Source of the DNA: FEN-1219 sp963817615 | GTDB taxonomy: Bacteria; Pseudomonadota; Gammaproteobacteria; Steroidobacterales; Rariloculaceae | Length of the DNA: 64,000 nt | Reading direction: 5' to 3' | NCBI GenBank assembly: GCA_963817615.1 | Contig: CAWFPH010000003.1 | Location: 1,488,001-1,552,000, forward strand | Shown: one piece after another, positions 1 to 9,314 of the stretch | Numbering within the stretch: the first letter of the stretch is position 1 | Layout of the letters: the number at the start of each line of letters is the position of its first letter | Program-made: the position numbers and the translations under genes | Notes under the pieces: model-generated | The model's database searches: none | What the model saw: the letters and a program-made list of their open reading frames with translations, nothing else | What the model was told of the DNA's origin: nothing

Positions 1-532
1 GATCCACGATGTCGAACTCGCTCGCCGTCGCGATCGGCACTTCGACACAGCCCACCGTTGCGCCGAGCCCGCTCGCGACGTGCGTCTCGAGCATCGCCCC
101 GTAGTCCATCCGGCAAATGTGACCGCCCGCGAGCACGAGCACGAAATCCGGCTCGAGTTGCTCGATCATCTCGAGATTTTGATAAACCGCGTCGGCGGTG
201 CCTGCGTACCAGCCCTTGCCGCAGCGCTGCTGCGCGGGCCACACGTCGACGAACTCGCCGAGCTCCGGCCGCACGAAACCCCAGCCGTGCTGCACGTGCT
301 GGATCAGCGACTGCGCCTTGTATTGAGTCAGCAGCGCGACTCGGCGCACGCCGGAGTTCACACAGTTGGACAGCGGAAAATCGATGGTGCGATATTGGCC
401 GCCGAACGGCAGCGCCGGCTTTGCCTCGCGGCGTGTGAGCCCGCCGAGCCTACTGCCGTTGCCGCCCGCGAGGATCAGCGCGAGGGTGCGCTCCCCCAGG
501 CTCGCCGCCGAGCTGCATCTTGCTGTCCTCAT
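1..532 (-). CDS. glgC: Glucose-1-phosphate adenylyltransferase, N-terminal part (cut by window edge)
   Basis: Makes ADP-glucose from ATP and glucose-1-phosphate, the committed step of bacterial glycogen synthesis in the cytoplasm. The first 177 residues are visible. They carry the nucleotide-binding loop LILAGGNGSRLGGLT near residue 19, then AKPALPFGG, YRTIDFPLSNCVNSG and LTQYKAQSLIQHVQ, all hallmarks of GlgC. The ATG at 530-532 is preceded by a GAGGTGA ribosome site. The 3' part lies beyond position 1. Its neighbour ppsA, 63 bp upstream and on the same strand, also feeds glucose-phosphate metabolism, so a carbon-storage role is consistent. Identity is clear; only the C-terminal domain cannot be checked. 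Confidence 0.93.
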   Translation of the reverse strand, partial: MRTARCSSAASLGERTLALILAGGNGSRLGGLTRREAKPALPFGGQYRTIDFPLSNCVNSGVRRVALLTQYKAQSLIQHVQHGWGFVRPELGEFVDVWPAQQRCGKGWYAGTADAVYQNLEMIEQLEPDFVLVLAGGHICRMDYGAMLETHVASGLGATVGCVEVPIATASEFDIVD

Positions 533-595
533 GGTTCACCTCGCCGCAGATGCCGCCAATCTAGCGACATCCGGCAGGGGTCACAGCTAGGGGTT

Positions 596-3019
596 CTACG
601 TACGCAGAGCTCGCGCGGCCGCGGGTACCGCGCCGTTGGCGGCACGCTCGGCGTCGGCAACGTTGCGCTTCACGCGCAAAAAGCTGTCCGGCGTCACGGA
701 CACCGTGTCGATGCCGGCACGCACCAGAAACTCGACGAACTCCGGCTTATCGCTCGGCGCTTGGCCGCAGATGCCGACTTTGCGGCCGGCCGCGTGCGCC
801 TTCTCGATGACCGAGCGGATCATCCAGGTGACGGCCTCGTCCTGCTCGTCGAACAGGTCACGCAGGCGCGCCGAGTCGCGATCCACGCCGAGCACGAGCT
901 GCGTCAAGTCGTTGCTGCCGATCGAGAAGCCGTCGAAGCGCACCGCGAATTGCTCGGCCAGTATCACGTTCGACGGGATCTCGCACATCACGTAGACCTC
1001 GAGCCCGTTTTTGCCGCGCTCGAGGCCGTTCTCGGCCATCACGGACAGCACCGCGTCGGCTTCCGCCGGCGTGCGGCAGAACGGAATCATCACGACGACG
1101 TTCGAGAGTCCGATCTCCTCGCGCACGCGGCGCAGCGCACGGCACTCGAGCGCGAAGCCCGCGCGGTACGCATCGCTGTAGTAGCGACTCGCACCGCGCC
1201 AGCCGATCATCGGATTCTCTTCCTTCGGCTCGAACGCCTCGCCGCCGAGCAGCTTCGCGTATTCGTTGGTCTTGAAGTCGCTCGTGCGCACGATCACGGG
1301 CCGCGGGTAGTGCGCGGCCGCGATCCGCGCGATGCCCTCGGCGAGCGTCGCGACGAAGTACTCCTCCTTGCTCGACCAGCCGCGCGTGAGCTTGTCGATC
1401 GCCGCGCGGTCGCGCCGCGACGCGACCAGCTCCGGTTTGAGCAGCGCGAGCGGGTGGGCCTTGATGTCGTGGCTCACGATGAATTCCATGCGCGCGAGCC
1501 CGACGCCGTCCGCCGGCAGCCGCCACCAGCGGAACGCGGCCGCCGGATTCGCGACGTTCAGCATCACGCGCGTGCGGGTCGCAGGCACCTTGGACAGATC
1601 GAGATCCTCGACGCTGAACTCGCCGATGCCGTCGTACACGGATCCCTCGTCGCCCTCGGCGCAGGACACCGTGACCTCCTGGCCGTCGCGCAGCGTACGC
1701 GTCGCGGACTGCGTGCCGACCACGGCGGGCACGCCGAGCTCGCGGCTCACGATCGCGGCGTGCGACGTGCGCCCGCCGTGGTCCGTGACGATCGCGGCCG
1801 CGCGCTTCATGATCGGCACCCAATCGGGGTCCGTCATCGCGGTCACGAGGATGCCGCCGTCCACGAAGCGGTCGATTTGCGCGGCACTGTCGAGCAGGCA
1901 GATGCGCCCGGTCGCGATCGCGTCGCCGACCGCGGCGCCCGAGAGCAGTCGCCGGCCGCGGTGTATAAGCGTGTAGCTCTTGAGCTGCGCGGCTTCGCGG
2001 CGCGACTGCACCGTCTCGGGCCGCGCCTGGACGATGTACAGCTCGCCGCTGCGGCCGTCCTTCGCCCACTCCATGTCCATCGGCCGGCCGTAGTGCTGCT
2101 CGATCTGCACCGCCCAGCGCGCGAGCTCGAGAATCTCGGCATTCGACAGCACGAACGCGTCGCGCTCGACCGCGGACGTGCGCACGAGCCGCGTGGTGCC
2201 GCCCGCGCCGCGGCCGTACACGAGCTTCTGCTCCTTCCGGCCGAGCTTGCGCTCGATCACGGGCGCGAGATCGCCGCGTCCGAGCAGCGGCTTGAACACG
2301 CGGTACTCGTCCGGATCGACGCGACCTTGCACCACGGTCTCGCCGAGTCCGACGCTCGCGTTGATCACGACGACGCCCGGGAAGCCGGTCTCCGTGTCCA
2401 CGGAAAACATCACGCCGGCCGCGCCGAGATCCGAGCGCACCATCGGCTGCACGCCCACCGAAAGCGCGACCTTCGCCTCGTCGATGGCATGGTTCTCGCG
2501 ATAGGCGATGGCCCGGTCGGTGTACAGCGACGCAAAGCAACGCCGGCACGCGTCGAGGACGTCTGCTACGCCTCGCACATTGAGATACGTGTCCTGCTGC
2601 CCCGCGAAGCTCGCGTCCGGCAAGTCCTCCGCCGTCGCACTCGAACGCACAGCCACTTCGAGCCGGTCGTTGCCGTGCTCAGTGCACAGCTCGCGATAGG
2701 CGTGCTCGATCTCCGCCGCAACGTCGGTCGGCAGCTCCGCGTGCAGCAGCCAGGCCCGCACGCGCTTGCCGGCCTCCTCGAGCGCGATCTGCCTTGCGGT
2801 GTACTGGGCGAGCGTGTCCGCGATCGGCTGCTCGAGTTGGTTCGCCGCGATGAACGCACGGTACGCGGCGGTGGTCACGGCGAAGCCGCCGACCACGCGC
2901 ACACCCGCGCCGCCGAGCTCGGCGAGCAGTTCCCCCAGCGAGGCGTTCTTGCCGCCGACCGTGGCGAGATCGCGCAACGATACGCGCGCGAGCGACACGA
3001 CGAGATCCTGACCGCTCAT
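596..3019 (-). CDS. ppsA: Phosphoenolpyruvate synthase
   Basis: Converts pyruvate plus ATP to phosphoenolpyruvate, AMP and phosphate, allowing gluconeogenesis from three-carbon compounds. The 807-residue length matches the family. The N-terminal pyruvate-phosphate-dikinase ATP-binding domain has VGGKNASLGELL near residue 22. The swivelling phosphohistidine domain carries GGRTSHAAIVSRELG, whose His is the phosphorylated residue. The C-terminal PEP-binding barrel has SIGSNDLTQLVLGVDRDS and a GICGQAPS segment. It lies between glgC and a small cytochrome gene, all leftward. The block with Usp and Pat genes suggests expression under energy limitation, which is inference. Confidence 0.97.
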   Translation of the reverse strand: MSGQDLVVSLARVSLRDLATVGGKNASLGELLAELGGAGVRVVGGFAVTTAAYRAFIAANQLEQPIADTLAQYTARQIALEEAGKRVRAWLLHAELPTDVAAEIEHAYRELCTEHGNDRLEVAVRSSATAEDLPDASFAGQQDTYLNVRGVADVLDACRRCFASLYTDRAIAYRENHAIDEAKVALSVGVQPMVRSDLGAAGVMFSVDTETGFPGVVVINASVGLGETVVQGRVDPDEYRVFKPLLGRGDLAPVIERKLGRKEQKLVYGRGAGGTTRLVRTSAVERDAFVLSNAEILELARWAVQIEQHYGRPMDMEWAKDGRSGELYIVQARPETVQSRREAAQLKSYTLIHRGRRLLSGAAVGDAIATGRICLLDSAAQIDRFVDGGILVTAMTDPDWVPIMKRAAAIVTDHGGRTSHAAIVSRELGVPAVVGTQSATRTLRDGQEVTVSCAEGDEGSVYDGIGEFSVEDLDLSKVPATRTRVMLNVANPAAAFRWWRLPADGVGLARMEFIVSHDIKAHPLALLKPELVASRRDRAAIDKLTRGWSSKEEYFVATLAEGIARIAAAHYPRPVIVRTSDFKTNEYAKLLGGEAFEPKEENPMIGWRGASRYYSDAYRAGFALECRALRRVREEIGLSNVVVMIPFCRTPAEADAVLSVMAENGLERGKNGLEVYVMCEIPSNVILAEQFAVRFDGFSIGSNDLTQLVLGVDRDSARLRDLFDEQDEAVTWMIRSVIEKAHAAGRKVGICGQAPSDKPEFVEFLVRAGIDTVSVTPDSFLRVKRNVADAERAANGAVPAAARALRT

Positions 3020-3041
3020 TGCACGTCCTCGCGGCGGCCCA

Positions 3042-3518
3042 TCAGTCGTGCCCTCGCGGCACGTCCGCTTGGATCTCGCGCAAATAATCGACGAGGCGCT
3101 TGATCACGTCGCGCATCGCCTTCTGGGCGGTGATGTCGCCGCCCTCCTCCATCCAGAACTCATAACCCCATACGGGCATCTCGCGCGTCCCGTGCGCGCG
3201 GATCACGCCGCGGCCGTCGATCGTGTCGCGGATCAGTGTCGTGGGAAAATCACCGTAACGCTGCGTGATGCGCGTGAGGTCCGGCACGACGGATTTCAGA
3301 GTCGGCGCAACGGGTCCGTCGCCGTGCGCAGCTTCCCCATGGCAGCTCGCACAAAACTGCTGAAACAGCTCCGCGCCCGTGTAATCCGCTAGCGTCACGG
3401 CATCGAATGCGGCGGCGCTGCGGATCCAGAAGGCGAGCGCAGCGATGACCGCAATGCCCATGAGCCATGGCAGCGCTCGCAGCGCGCGCCGCTCGAACGT
3501 TTCGACTCGCATGCTCAT
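3042..3518 (-). CDS. Membrane-anchored monohaem cytochrome c
   Basis: 158 residues. An N-terminal hydrophobic stretch (about residues 14-32, LPWLMGIAVIAALAFWI) should export and anchor the protein. A CASCH haem-binding motif follows near residue 57, and a methionine in the later REMPVWGYEF segment is the likely axial ligand. The fold is that of small class I cytochromes such as those feeding terminal oxidases or reductases; the redox partner cannot be read from sequence. The open frame continues to 3695, but the ATG at 3516-3518 is chosen because it overlaps the stop of the upstream UspA gene in an ATGA junction and places the signal anchor at the N-terminus. Confidence 0.85.
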   Translation of the reverse strand: MSMRVETFERRALRALPWLMGIAVIAALAFWIRSAAAFDAVTLADYTGAELFQQFCASCHGEAAHGDGPVAPTLKSVVPDLTRITQRYGDFPTTLIRDTIDGRGVIRAHGTREMPVWGYEFWMEEGGDITAQKAMRDVIKRLVDYLREIQADVPRGHD

Positions 3519-4432
3519 CTCGCATCCTCCGGAACGACGAAATCGGGAGCCTTCACGATCACGAGATCGCACGGCAGCCGGTCGAGCACTCGCGCCGCCG
3601 TGCTGCCGATGATCAGCCGTTTGAAACCGCGGCGCGCTACCGCGCCCATCACGAGAAAGTCGGCCGCCGTGTCGACGGCGGCCTTCTGCAAGCATTCGTG
3701 CGCCAGTCCCTCGAACATGTGCACCCTGTCATTCGGGATCGGGTGAGTATCCAAGAACCGCGCCATCGCGGCTCGGTGCTCCTGGACGATCATTGCACGC
3801 GCCTCCGGCGGAAGCTGCAAGCCCATCGGCATCGCATAGGCGTGCAGCACGTGCAGCTCGGCGTCGGCCGCGCACGCGAGGTCGCTCGCGAATGCAAAGA
3901 TTTGATCGTCGAGCGCGGCCGGCCTGTCGTGCTCGTGCACGGGATCGACCGCCGCGAGCACCTTCGGTGCGGCGGGCAGCGTCCGACGCTTCACGAGCAG
4001 CAGCGGCACGGGGCAATTGCGGATCAGGTGCCAATCGCCGTTCGTGAGAAGCGTGCGCTCGATCAAGCTGTGGTGGTGCGTGTCCTTCGCGACGAGCCAC
4101 GGCGAGGTCGCGACGGTCTTGCGGACTACCGCCTCGCCCAGCGGGTAGTCCCAAGCGACGTCGACCGTTACTCGCAACCCGCGCTCACGGAGCGGCTTCG
4201 CGAGCTCGTCGAGCCGCCAGCGGTGACGCAACAGCAGGTGCTCCCGCGCACCCGGCTCCGGGATCCAGACGGTCGACACGCGGCCTGCGTCGATGTCCGA
4301 ATCGTAATCGCACGCATAGAGCTCGAGCTCTGCGCCCACGCGCTGCGCGAGCCAGGCGGCGCGCTCGAGCACCGGTTGCTCCTCGAGCGTCGTGGCGTCG
4401 AGCACCACCAGAATACGCTTAGTCGCAAGCAT
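3515..4432 (-). CDS. Tandem universal stress protein (two UspA domains)
   Basis: 305 residues with two UspA folds: the first from ILVVLDATTLEE (residue 6), the second from about residue 150 and ending with MGAVARRGFKRLIIGSTAARVLDRLPCDLVIVK. The G-x2-G-x9-G-S/T nucleotide-binding pattern is recognisable in the second half. Tandem Usp proteins of this size in proteobacteria are commonly linked to low-oxygen or stationary-phase survival. The gene ends in an ATGA overlap with the cytochrome c gene and follows the Pat acetyltransferase gene after 54 bp, so the three are probably co-transcribed. No substrate is known. Confidence 0.88.
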   Translation of the reverse strand: MLATKRILVVLDATTLEEQPVLERAAWLAQRVGAELELYACDYDSDIDAGRVSTVWIPEPGAREHLLLRHRWRLDELAKPLRERGLRVTVDVAWDYPLGEAVVRKTVATSPWLVAKDTHHHSLIERTLLTNGDWHLIRNCPVPLLLVKRRTLPAAPKVLAAVDPVHEHDRPAALDDQIFAFASDLACAADAELHVLHAYAMPMGLQLPPEARAMIVQEHRAAMARFLDTHPIPNDRVHMFEGLAHECLQKAAVDTAADFLVMGAVARRGFKRLIIGSTAARVLDRLPCDLVIVKAPDFVVPEDAR

Positions 4433-4486
4433 CGACTCCTCCTTGCGGACGACGGCGAGAAGGTTTGCCGATCGGGAGACGCGCGG

Positions 4487-7168
4487 CTACTGCGGCTTGT
4501 ACCTATCGAGCGCAAGCGAAACTCGCACGACGCCGGGCTCGCCCGCGTCGGTCTCGACGAATCCGAGCGCCCGGCACAGACCGAGCATGCGCGCATTGTC
4601 GTGCTGCACGTCGCCATGGAGCTCGACGAGCCCGCGGCCGCGCGCGTAATCGATCAGCCGCTGCATCAGCAGCGTCCCGAGACCCACACCCGTCTGCGCG
4701 TGCTCCACGATGATCGCGAACTCCGCGAAGCGGTTGTCGGGGTCGGCCGCGAGCCGCACCACCGCATGAACGTCCGAGCCGTCGACGTCCGTGAGCACGA
4801 ACGCCATCTCGCGGTCGTAGTCGATCTGCGTGAACCGGGCCGCCATGACGCGCGGCAGCTCCTTCATCGGCATGAAGAACCGCGCGCGGATCTCCTCTTC
4901 GCTCAAGCGTGCGAACGCGCGCTTGAGCGCAGTCTCGTCCTCGGGCCGGATCGGCCGAAGCACGAATCGCCGGCCGTCGCGCGACTCGACCTCGCGCTCG
5001 AGGTCGCGCGGATACGGACAGATCGCAAGGCGACGGCGCGGCGCGGCGGCCGATGCGAGCTGCACGCGCGCATCGAGCGCGATGGCGCCGGCGGAGCTTG
5101 CGAACAGCGGGTTCACGTCGACTGCGGCGATCTCCGGAAAATCGATCACGAGCAGCGACAATCGCGTGAGCGCGGCTGCGACCGCGCCGACGTCGACGGG
5201 CGGCACGTCGCGGTAGCCCTGCATCCTGCGAAACACCCGCGTGCGGCGCATGAGCGCGTTCGCAAGCTCGAGGTTTAGCGGCACGAGCTCGAGTGCCGTG
5301 TCGCCGATCACCTCGACGGCCGTGCCGCCCTCGCCGAACAACACCACGGGCCCGAAGTCGCCGCCGCTCGACGCGCCGACGATGAGCTCGAGCCCACGCG
5401 CGCGCTCGACGAGCGGCTCGATCGTGAAGCCCGCGATGGCCGCATCGGGGCGTGCGCGCGCCACGCGCTCGCGCATCGCGCTCGCGGCGGCCGAGGTCTC
5501 TGCCTCGCCCTCGAGCCCGAGCACGACGCCGCCGACGTCGGACTTGTGGAGGATCTGCGGCGCGAGAATCTTGAGCACCACGCGGCCGCCGAGGCGGGCC
5601 GCGGCCGCGCCGGCTTGCTCCGCGGAGTCGGCGACGATCGGCGTCACGACCGCGATTCCGTAGGCGGCAAGGACACTGCGCGACTCGGGGTCGGTGAGCC
5701 AGATACGCCCCCCTGCCCGCGCGCCGGCGACGATCCTGTCGACGGTCTCGCGATCGGGCGCGGCATGCTCCGGCTGCGCGGCCGGCGCCTCCATGAGCAA
5801 TCGCTGGTTGCGCGCGTAATCCACCATTTGCATGAACGCGCGCACCGCATGCTCGGGTGTCTCGTACGTCGGCACGCCCTGCGCCTCGAGCAGCTCGCGG
5901 GCCGCGCGCGCGGTGTGCTCGCCGAGCCAACTCGTGAGCAGCGTGCGCTCGGCGTGCGTCGCATGCGCGGCCGCCACCGCACGCGCCGCCGTGAGACCCG
6001 TGGACACGGCCGTCGGGCAGTGCAGCACGAGCACGGCGTCCGCCGCAGGCTCCGCGAACACGGCCTCGAGCGACTGGCCGAAGCGCGCGGCCGTCGCATC
6101 GCCCACGATGTCGATCGGGTTGCCGTGCGACCACGCGGCCGGCAGCTCCTTGTCGAGGCGCGCGAGCGTCGCGGCGGACAGCACGGCGAGCTCACCGCCA
6201 CGATCGAGCAGCGCGTCGGCCGCCAGCACGCCCAGCCCTCCGCCGTTCGTGACGATCGCGAGCCGTTCGCCGGTCGGCTTGCGCGCCAGCGCGAGGGTCT
6301 CGACCGCGTCGAGCAGCTCGCCGAGCGACTCGACCCGCAACATGCCCGCGCGGCGAAACGCGGCCGAGTACTCGGCGTCGGGTCCCGCGAGGCGGCCCGT
6401 GTGCGACGCGGCCGCCGTCGCGCTTTGCGCATGGCGCCCGCCCTTCACCACGAGCACGGGCTTCATGCGCGCGGCCGCGCGGGCGGCCGACATGAACTTG
6501 CGCGCGTCGCCGATCGCCTCGACGTATAGCAGGATCGCCCGCGTCGCGGCATCGTTCGCAAGCCAGTCGAGCATGTCGCCGAAATCGACGTCGCCCATGT
6601 CGCCGAGCGCCGCGACGAGCGAGAAGCCGATGCCGCGGCCGTACGCCCAATCGAGCACGGAGGTCGTGATCGCACCGGATTGCGCCACGAACGCGACGCC
6701 GCCGGGGCTCGGAAACAAATGCGCGAAGCTCGCGTTCAGTCCGATGCCGGGTGCGATCACTCCGAGCGTGTTCGGGCCCACCACGCGCAGCAGCGAGCTG
6801 CGACCGGCCTCGAGCGCGGCGCGCTCGAGCGCTCGACCGTTCGGGCCGCTCTCGCCGAACCCGGCCGAGATCACGACCGCGCCGCGCGTGCCGCGCGCGG
6901 CGAGCGCCGCGACGATACCGGGCACGGTCGCGGCCGGCGTCGCGATCACCGCGAGGTCGGGAGCGCTCGGCAGCGCCGCGACGTCCGGATAGCACGGCCT
7001 CCCGAGCACGGCGGCATGCCGGGGGTTCACCGCATACACGTCGCCGCGGAGGTCCGCCCCGAGCAGGTTCTCGAGCAGCGTACGGCCGATCGAGCCGGCG
7101 CGCTCGCTTGCGCCGATCAGCGCCACGGAGCGCGGCCGAAACACGGCATCGAGATTGCGGATCGTCAT
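4487..7168 (-). CDS. pat: Pat-type bifunctional acyl-CoA synthetase-like / GNAT protein lysine acetyltransferase
   Basis: 893 residues, close to the usual size of the Pat/YfiQ family. Order of domains: CoA-binding Rossmann region (SVALIGASERAGSIGRTLLE, residue 13 on), succinyl-CoA-synthetase-like middle domain, ATP-grasp domain (about 480-690, with KILAPQILHKSDVGGVVLGL), then a C-terminal GNAT acetyltransferase (from about 735, FVLRPIRPEDE, with the acetyl-CoA loop AQTGVGLGTLLMQ). Such enzymes acetylate lysines, classically of acetyl-CoA synthetase, and respond to acetyl-CoA or cyclic nucleotides in some species. The open frame runs upstream to 7597; the ATG at 7168 (MTIRNLDAVFRP) matches the family start. 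It is divergent from the CBS gene. Confidence 0.9.
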   Translation of the reverse strand: MTIRNLDAVFRPRSVALIGASERAGSIGRTLLENLLGADLRGDVYAVNPRHAAVLGRPCYPDVAALPSAPDLAVIATPAATVPGIVAALAARGTRGAVVISAGFGESGPNGRALERAALEAGRSSLLRVVGPNTLGVIAPGIGLNASFAHLFPSPGGVAFVAQSGAITTSVLDWAYGRGIGFSLVAALGDMGDVDFGDMLDWLANDAATRAILLYVEAIGDARKFMSAARAAARMKPVLVVKGGRHAQSATAAASHTGRLAGPDAEYSAAFRRAGMLRVESLGELLDAVETLALARKPTGERLAIVTNGGGLGVLAADALLDRGGELAVLSAATLARLDKELPAAWSHGNPIDIVGDATAARFGQSLEAVFAEPAADAVLVLHCPTAVSTGLTAARAVAAAHATHAERTLLTSWLGEHTARAARELLEAQGVPTYETPEHAVRAFMQMVDYARNQRLLMEAPAAQPEHAAPDRETVDRIVAGARAGGRIWLTDPESRSVLAAYGIAVVTPIVADSAEQAGAAAARLGGRVVLKILAPQILHKSDVGGVVLGLEGEAETSAAASAMRERVARARPDAAIAGFTIEPLVERARGLELIVGASSGGDFGPVVLFGEGGTAVEVIGDTALELVPLNLELANALMRRTRVFRRMQGYRDVPPVDVGAVAAALTRLSLLVIDFPEIAAVDVNPLFASSAGAIALDARVQLASAAAPRRRLAICPYPRDLEREVESRDGRRFVLRPIRPEDETALKRAFARLSEEEIRARFFMPMKELPRVMAARFTQIDYDREMAFVLTDVDGSDVHAVVRLAADPDNRFAEFAIIVEHAQTGVGLGTLLMQRLIDYARGRGLVELHGDVQHDNARMLGLCRALGFVETDAGEPGVVRVSLALDRYKPQ

Positions 7169-7300
7169 GGCGGCGGCCGCATGCTGCAGGCCCGCGCATG
7201 CCGGCGGCCGCAGCGGTTCGGCGCGATCAGGGATTCTACGTATTTCGATCGTGTTCGCACGCGGAGGACAATGCACGTCACATTTAGAGGAGAAGCTTCC

Positions 7301-7750
7301 ATGACGGTCGGTGTGATCTGCAACCCCAACGTGGCAACCATTGGACCGGACCAGGACGTAGCCGACGCCGCTGTGCTGATGCGCGAGGAGCACGTCGGCG
7401 ATCTGATCGTCGTCACGTTGCGCGGCGGGCGCACCGTTCCGGTCGGCATCCTGACGGACCGCGACATCGTGCTCGGCGTAGTCGCCAAGCGCATGCCGCC
7501 GGACGCCGTGACCGTCGGCGATGCGATGAGCAGCAAGCTGCTCACGCTGCGCAAGGACGACGAGCTCGGCTCGGCCTTGCGCGAGATGCGCCGCCACGGC
7601 GTTCGCCGGGCGCCGGTCGTCGACCGGGACGGTGCGCTCGTCGGCGTGCTATCGATCGACGACGTGATCCAGCACCTCGCCGGGCAGCTCGGCCGACTCG
7701 CCGACTTGATCCGCGTCGAGCAGGAGACCGAGCTGCACGCGCGGCCCTGA
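7301..7750 (+). CDS. CBS-domain pair protein
   Basis: 149 residues consisting almost only of a Bateman module (two CBS motifs). The first ends in PVGILTDRDIVLGVVAK and the second in APVVDRDGALVGVLSIDDVIQHLAGQL. These modules bind adenine nucleotides and report energy state. The ATG at 7301 has an AGAGGAGA site 7-8 bases upstream; an alternative ATG at 7271 with GGAGG only three bases away is less well placed. It is divergent from pat, sharing a 132-bp intergenic region, and lies in the Usp/Pat/DksA stress block, so an energy-sensing role fits. No catalytic domain is attached. Confidence 0.85.
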   Translation: MTVGVICNPNVATIGPDQDVADAAVLMREEHVGDLIVVTLRGGRTVPVGILTDRDIVLGVVAKRMPPDAVTVGDAMSSKLLTLRKDDELGSALREMRRHGVRRAPVVDRDGALVGVLSIDDVIQHLAGQLGRLADLIRVEQETELHARP

Positions 7751-7795
7751 CCGCGGAGCGTCGGCGGCTCGACGACGCGCTCGGACCGCGCCGCC

Positions 7796-8152
7796 TCACT
7801 CCTCCGACGCCGAGGCGGCGCCGGGCGGCAACGACAAGGGGTTGCGCAGCTTCAGAATTTGCTCGGCGTCGTCGCCGGTTGCGATCTCGAACGCGACGAG
7901 GCCGCGCGGCGTTTCCTCCACGCACACGTCGGTGGGATGCAAGATCGAATGGTCGACACCCTCGAGCGCGATCTCGAAGACATCCGCGCGCGGGTCGAAA
8001 ACGACACCATACAGGGGCAGCCACCGCGCCACGACGTGATCTCCGAGCTTCAGCGATACGACCTCGAGCTCCGCGCTCTCATTCTCGAGGCTCTTCGAGA
8101 TCCTTTCGCAATACTCGCGCCACTCGGCGCGCCGCAATCGTCTAAGTGCCAT
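7796..8152 (-). CDS. DUF5335-family protein
   Basis: 118 residues resembling the small uncharacterised DUF5335 family: an N-terminal helix (RRAEWREYCERISKSLE), then a compact beta-rich stretch with LEVVSLKLGDHVVARWLPL and the conserved GVVFDPRADVFEIALEGVDHSI, ending in an acidic tail. Function is unknown. The frame is open to 8257, but the ATG at 8152 has a GGAGG site six bases upstream and fits the family start. Members are often found beside Usp, CBS and DUF302 genes, as here; that co-occurrence is general knowledge, not shown by this window. Confidence 0.7.
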   Translation of the reverse strand: MALRRLRRAEWREYCERISKSLENESAELEVVSLKLGDHVVARWLPLYGVVFDPRADVFEIALEGVDHSILHPTDVCVEETPRGLVAFEIATGDDAEQILKLRNPLSLPPGAASASEE

Positions 8153-8354
8153 TGCAACCTCCGTCTCGTAGTCCGCGCCCAGTAGACGGCAATGCCGCTC
8201 CGAGCGCCAGCTAGGGAAATCACCTACGCTCGCCGCCGCGTTGGTTAGGGGCTGCACACATCACCGGAGCCCCGCCGCATAGCCGTTTGTACGTATAGCG
8301 GCCGGCGCGCGACCGCCGCGACAATGGACACATCGCCGCAAGGAGGTTATGGCC

Positions 8355-8759
8355 ATGTATTACATCGTTCCGACGGAGAAATCGGTCGACACGGCCGCGC
8401 GCGATCTCGATGCGGCCGTGAAGAAGCGCGGCTTCGGCGTGCTCCACGTCTACGACTTGAAGCAGACCCTCGCAAGCAAAGGCGTCGATCTACCGGCGGA
8501 ATGCCGCATCTTCGAGGTGTGCAATCCTCAGCAAGCGCTCAAGGTGCTGACCGCGGACATGAGCCTGAATATGGCGCTGCCGTGCCGGATCTCGGTGTTT
8601 CAGCAGGGCGGCAAGACGATGGTCGGAACGATGCGGCCGACGGAGTTGCTCGGGCTATTGTCACGCGACCCGAATCTCGAGTCGATCGCGACCGACGTCG
8701 ATCAAGCCTTGTCGGCGATGATCGACGAGGCCGCGGGTGGCCCGCAGGGGGCGCAGTGA
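8355..8759 (+). CDS. DUF302-domain protein
   Basis: 134 residues with a DUF302 core: an N-terminal YYIVPTEKSVDTAARDLDAAVKKRGFGVLHVYDLKQTL segment (quoted in parts: KSVDTAARDL, GFGVLHVYDLKQ), then CRIFEVCNPQQALKVL and ALPCRISVFQQGGKT. DUF302 proteins are small cytoplasmic or periplasmic proteins of unresolved role that recur in redox and stress clusters. Two in-frame ATGs exist at 8349 and 8355; AAGGAGG at 8340-8346 lies two and eight bases upstream respectively, so 8355 is preferred. Its stop overlaps the GTG start of the DksA-like gene (GTGA), implying translational coupling. Confidence 0.8.
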   Translation: MYYIVPTEKSVDTAARDLDAAVKKRGFGVLHVYDLKQTLASKGVDLPAECRIFEVCNPQQALKVLTADMSLNMALPCRISVFQQGGKTMVGTMRPTELLGLLSRDPNLESIATDVDQALSAMIDEAAGGPQGAQ

Positions 8760-9196
8760 GCAAGGGGCACGCGGCCGAGCTGCGACGTGCGACTGCGCCG
8801 GCGTCGGACAGCGGCAGCTTCTGGACCGGGCGGCGTCTCGGCCAAGTCCGAGCGCGGCTCGAGGAGCGTCGGCGCGCGCTCGAAGGCGCGCTCCGCGACG
8901 ACCGTGCGCACGACATCGAGGATCGCGACGGCCCCTCCCCAGGGCATCTGGCGGACCCGGCCGAGTCCGCCGACTGGCTGATCGCCGTGGACTCCGCCAC
9001 GACGGCTCGCGCTGCACGCGAGCTCGCCGAGGTCGACGCGGCACTCGAGCGGCTCGACGCCGGCAGCTACGGCGCCTGTGTCGACTGCGAAACGCCGATC
9101 AGCCCGGTGCGGCTGATCTATGCGCCTCAAGCGTCGCGCTGCCTCGGCTGTCAGGAACGCATCGAGCTTCGAGGGCCGGGCGCTCGGGCGCCGTAA
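8756..9196 (+). CDS. DksA/TraR-family zinc-finger protein
   Basis: 146 residues. The C-terminal part holds the DksA/TraR zinc finger with two Cys pairs, CVDC and CLGC, separated by TPISPVRLIYAPQASR. A long helical region (about residues 25-110) precedes it and would form the coiled-coil that reaches into the RNA polymerase secondary channel. The start is a GTG overlapping the DUF302 stop. DksA relatives modulate transcription with ppGpp or copy its effect. The tip of the coiled coil cannot be judged without alignment, so regulatory activity is inferred. The gene ends 118 bp before a palindromic terminator shared with the convergent oxidoreductase operon. Confidence 0.83.
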   Translation: MSKGHAAELRRATAPASDSGSFWTGRRLGQVRARLEERRRALEGALRDDRAHDIEDRDGPSPGHLADPAESADWLIAVDSATTARAARELAEVDAALERLDAGSYGACVDCETPISPVRLIYAPQASRCLGCQERIELRGPGARAP

Positions 9197-9314
9197 ATCA
9201 CGCGCTGCCGCGCTCTTCTTCTGCGCGCGTCTTTATTTTAAATTACAATAGATTACAGCACTTTACTCGAGTGCAATCGAGTATTCGCGCAGTGCCATTC
9301 CGATGGCTGGAAAT

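Noticed and set aside
80..3103. Very long plus-strand open frame (1007 codons) opposite ppsA
   Set aside because: It is the GC-rich antisense shadow of ppsA; the product is low-complexity Arg/His/Ala-rich with no domain. The same applies to other long opposite-strand frames, for example 3467-5278, 9805-11703 and 43850-46141.
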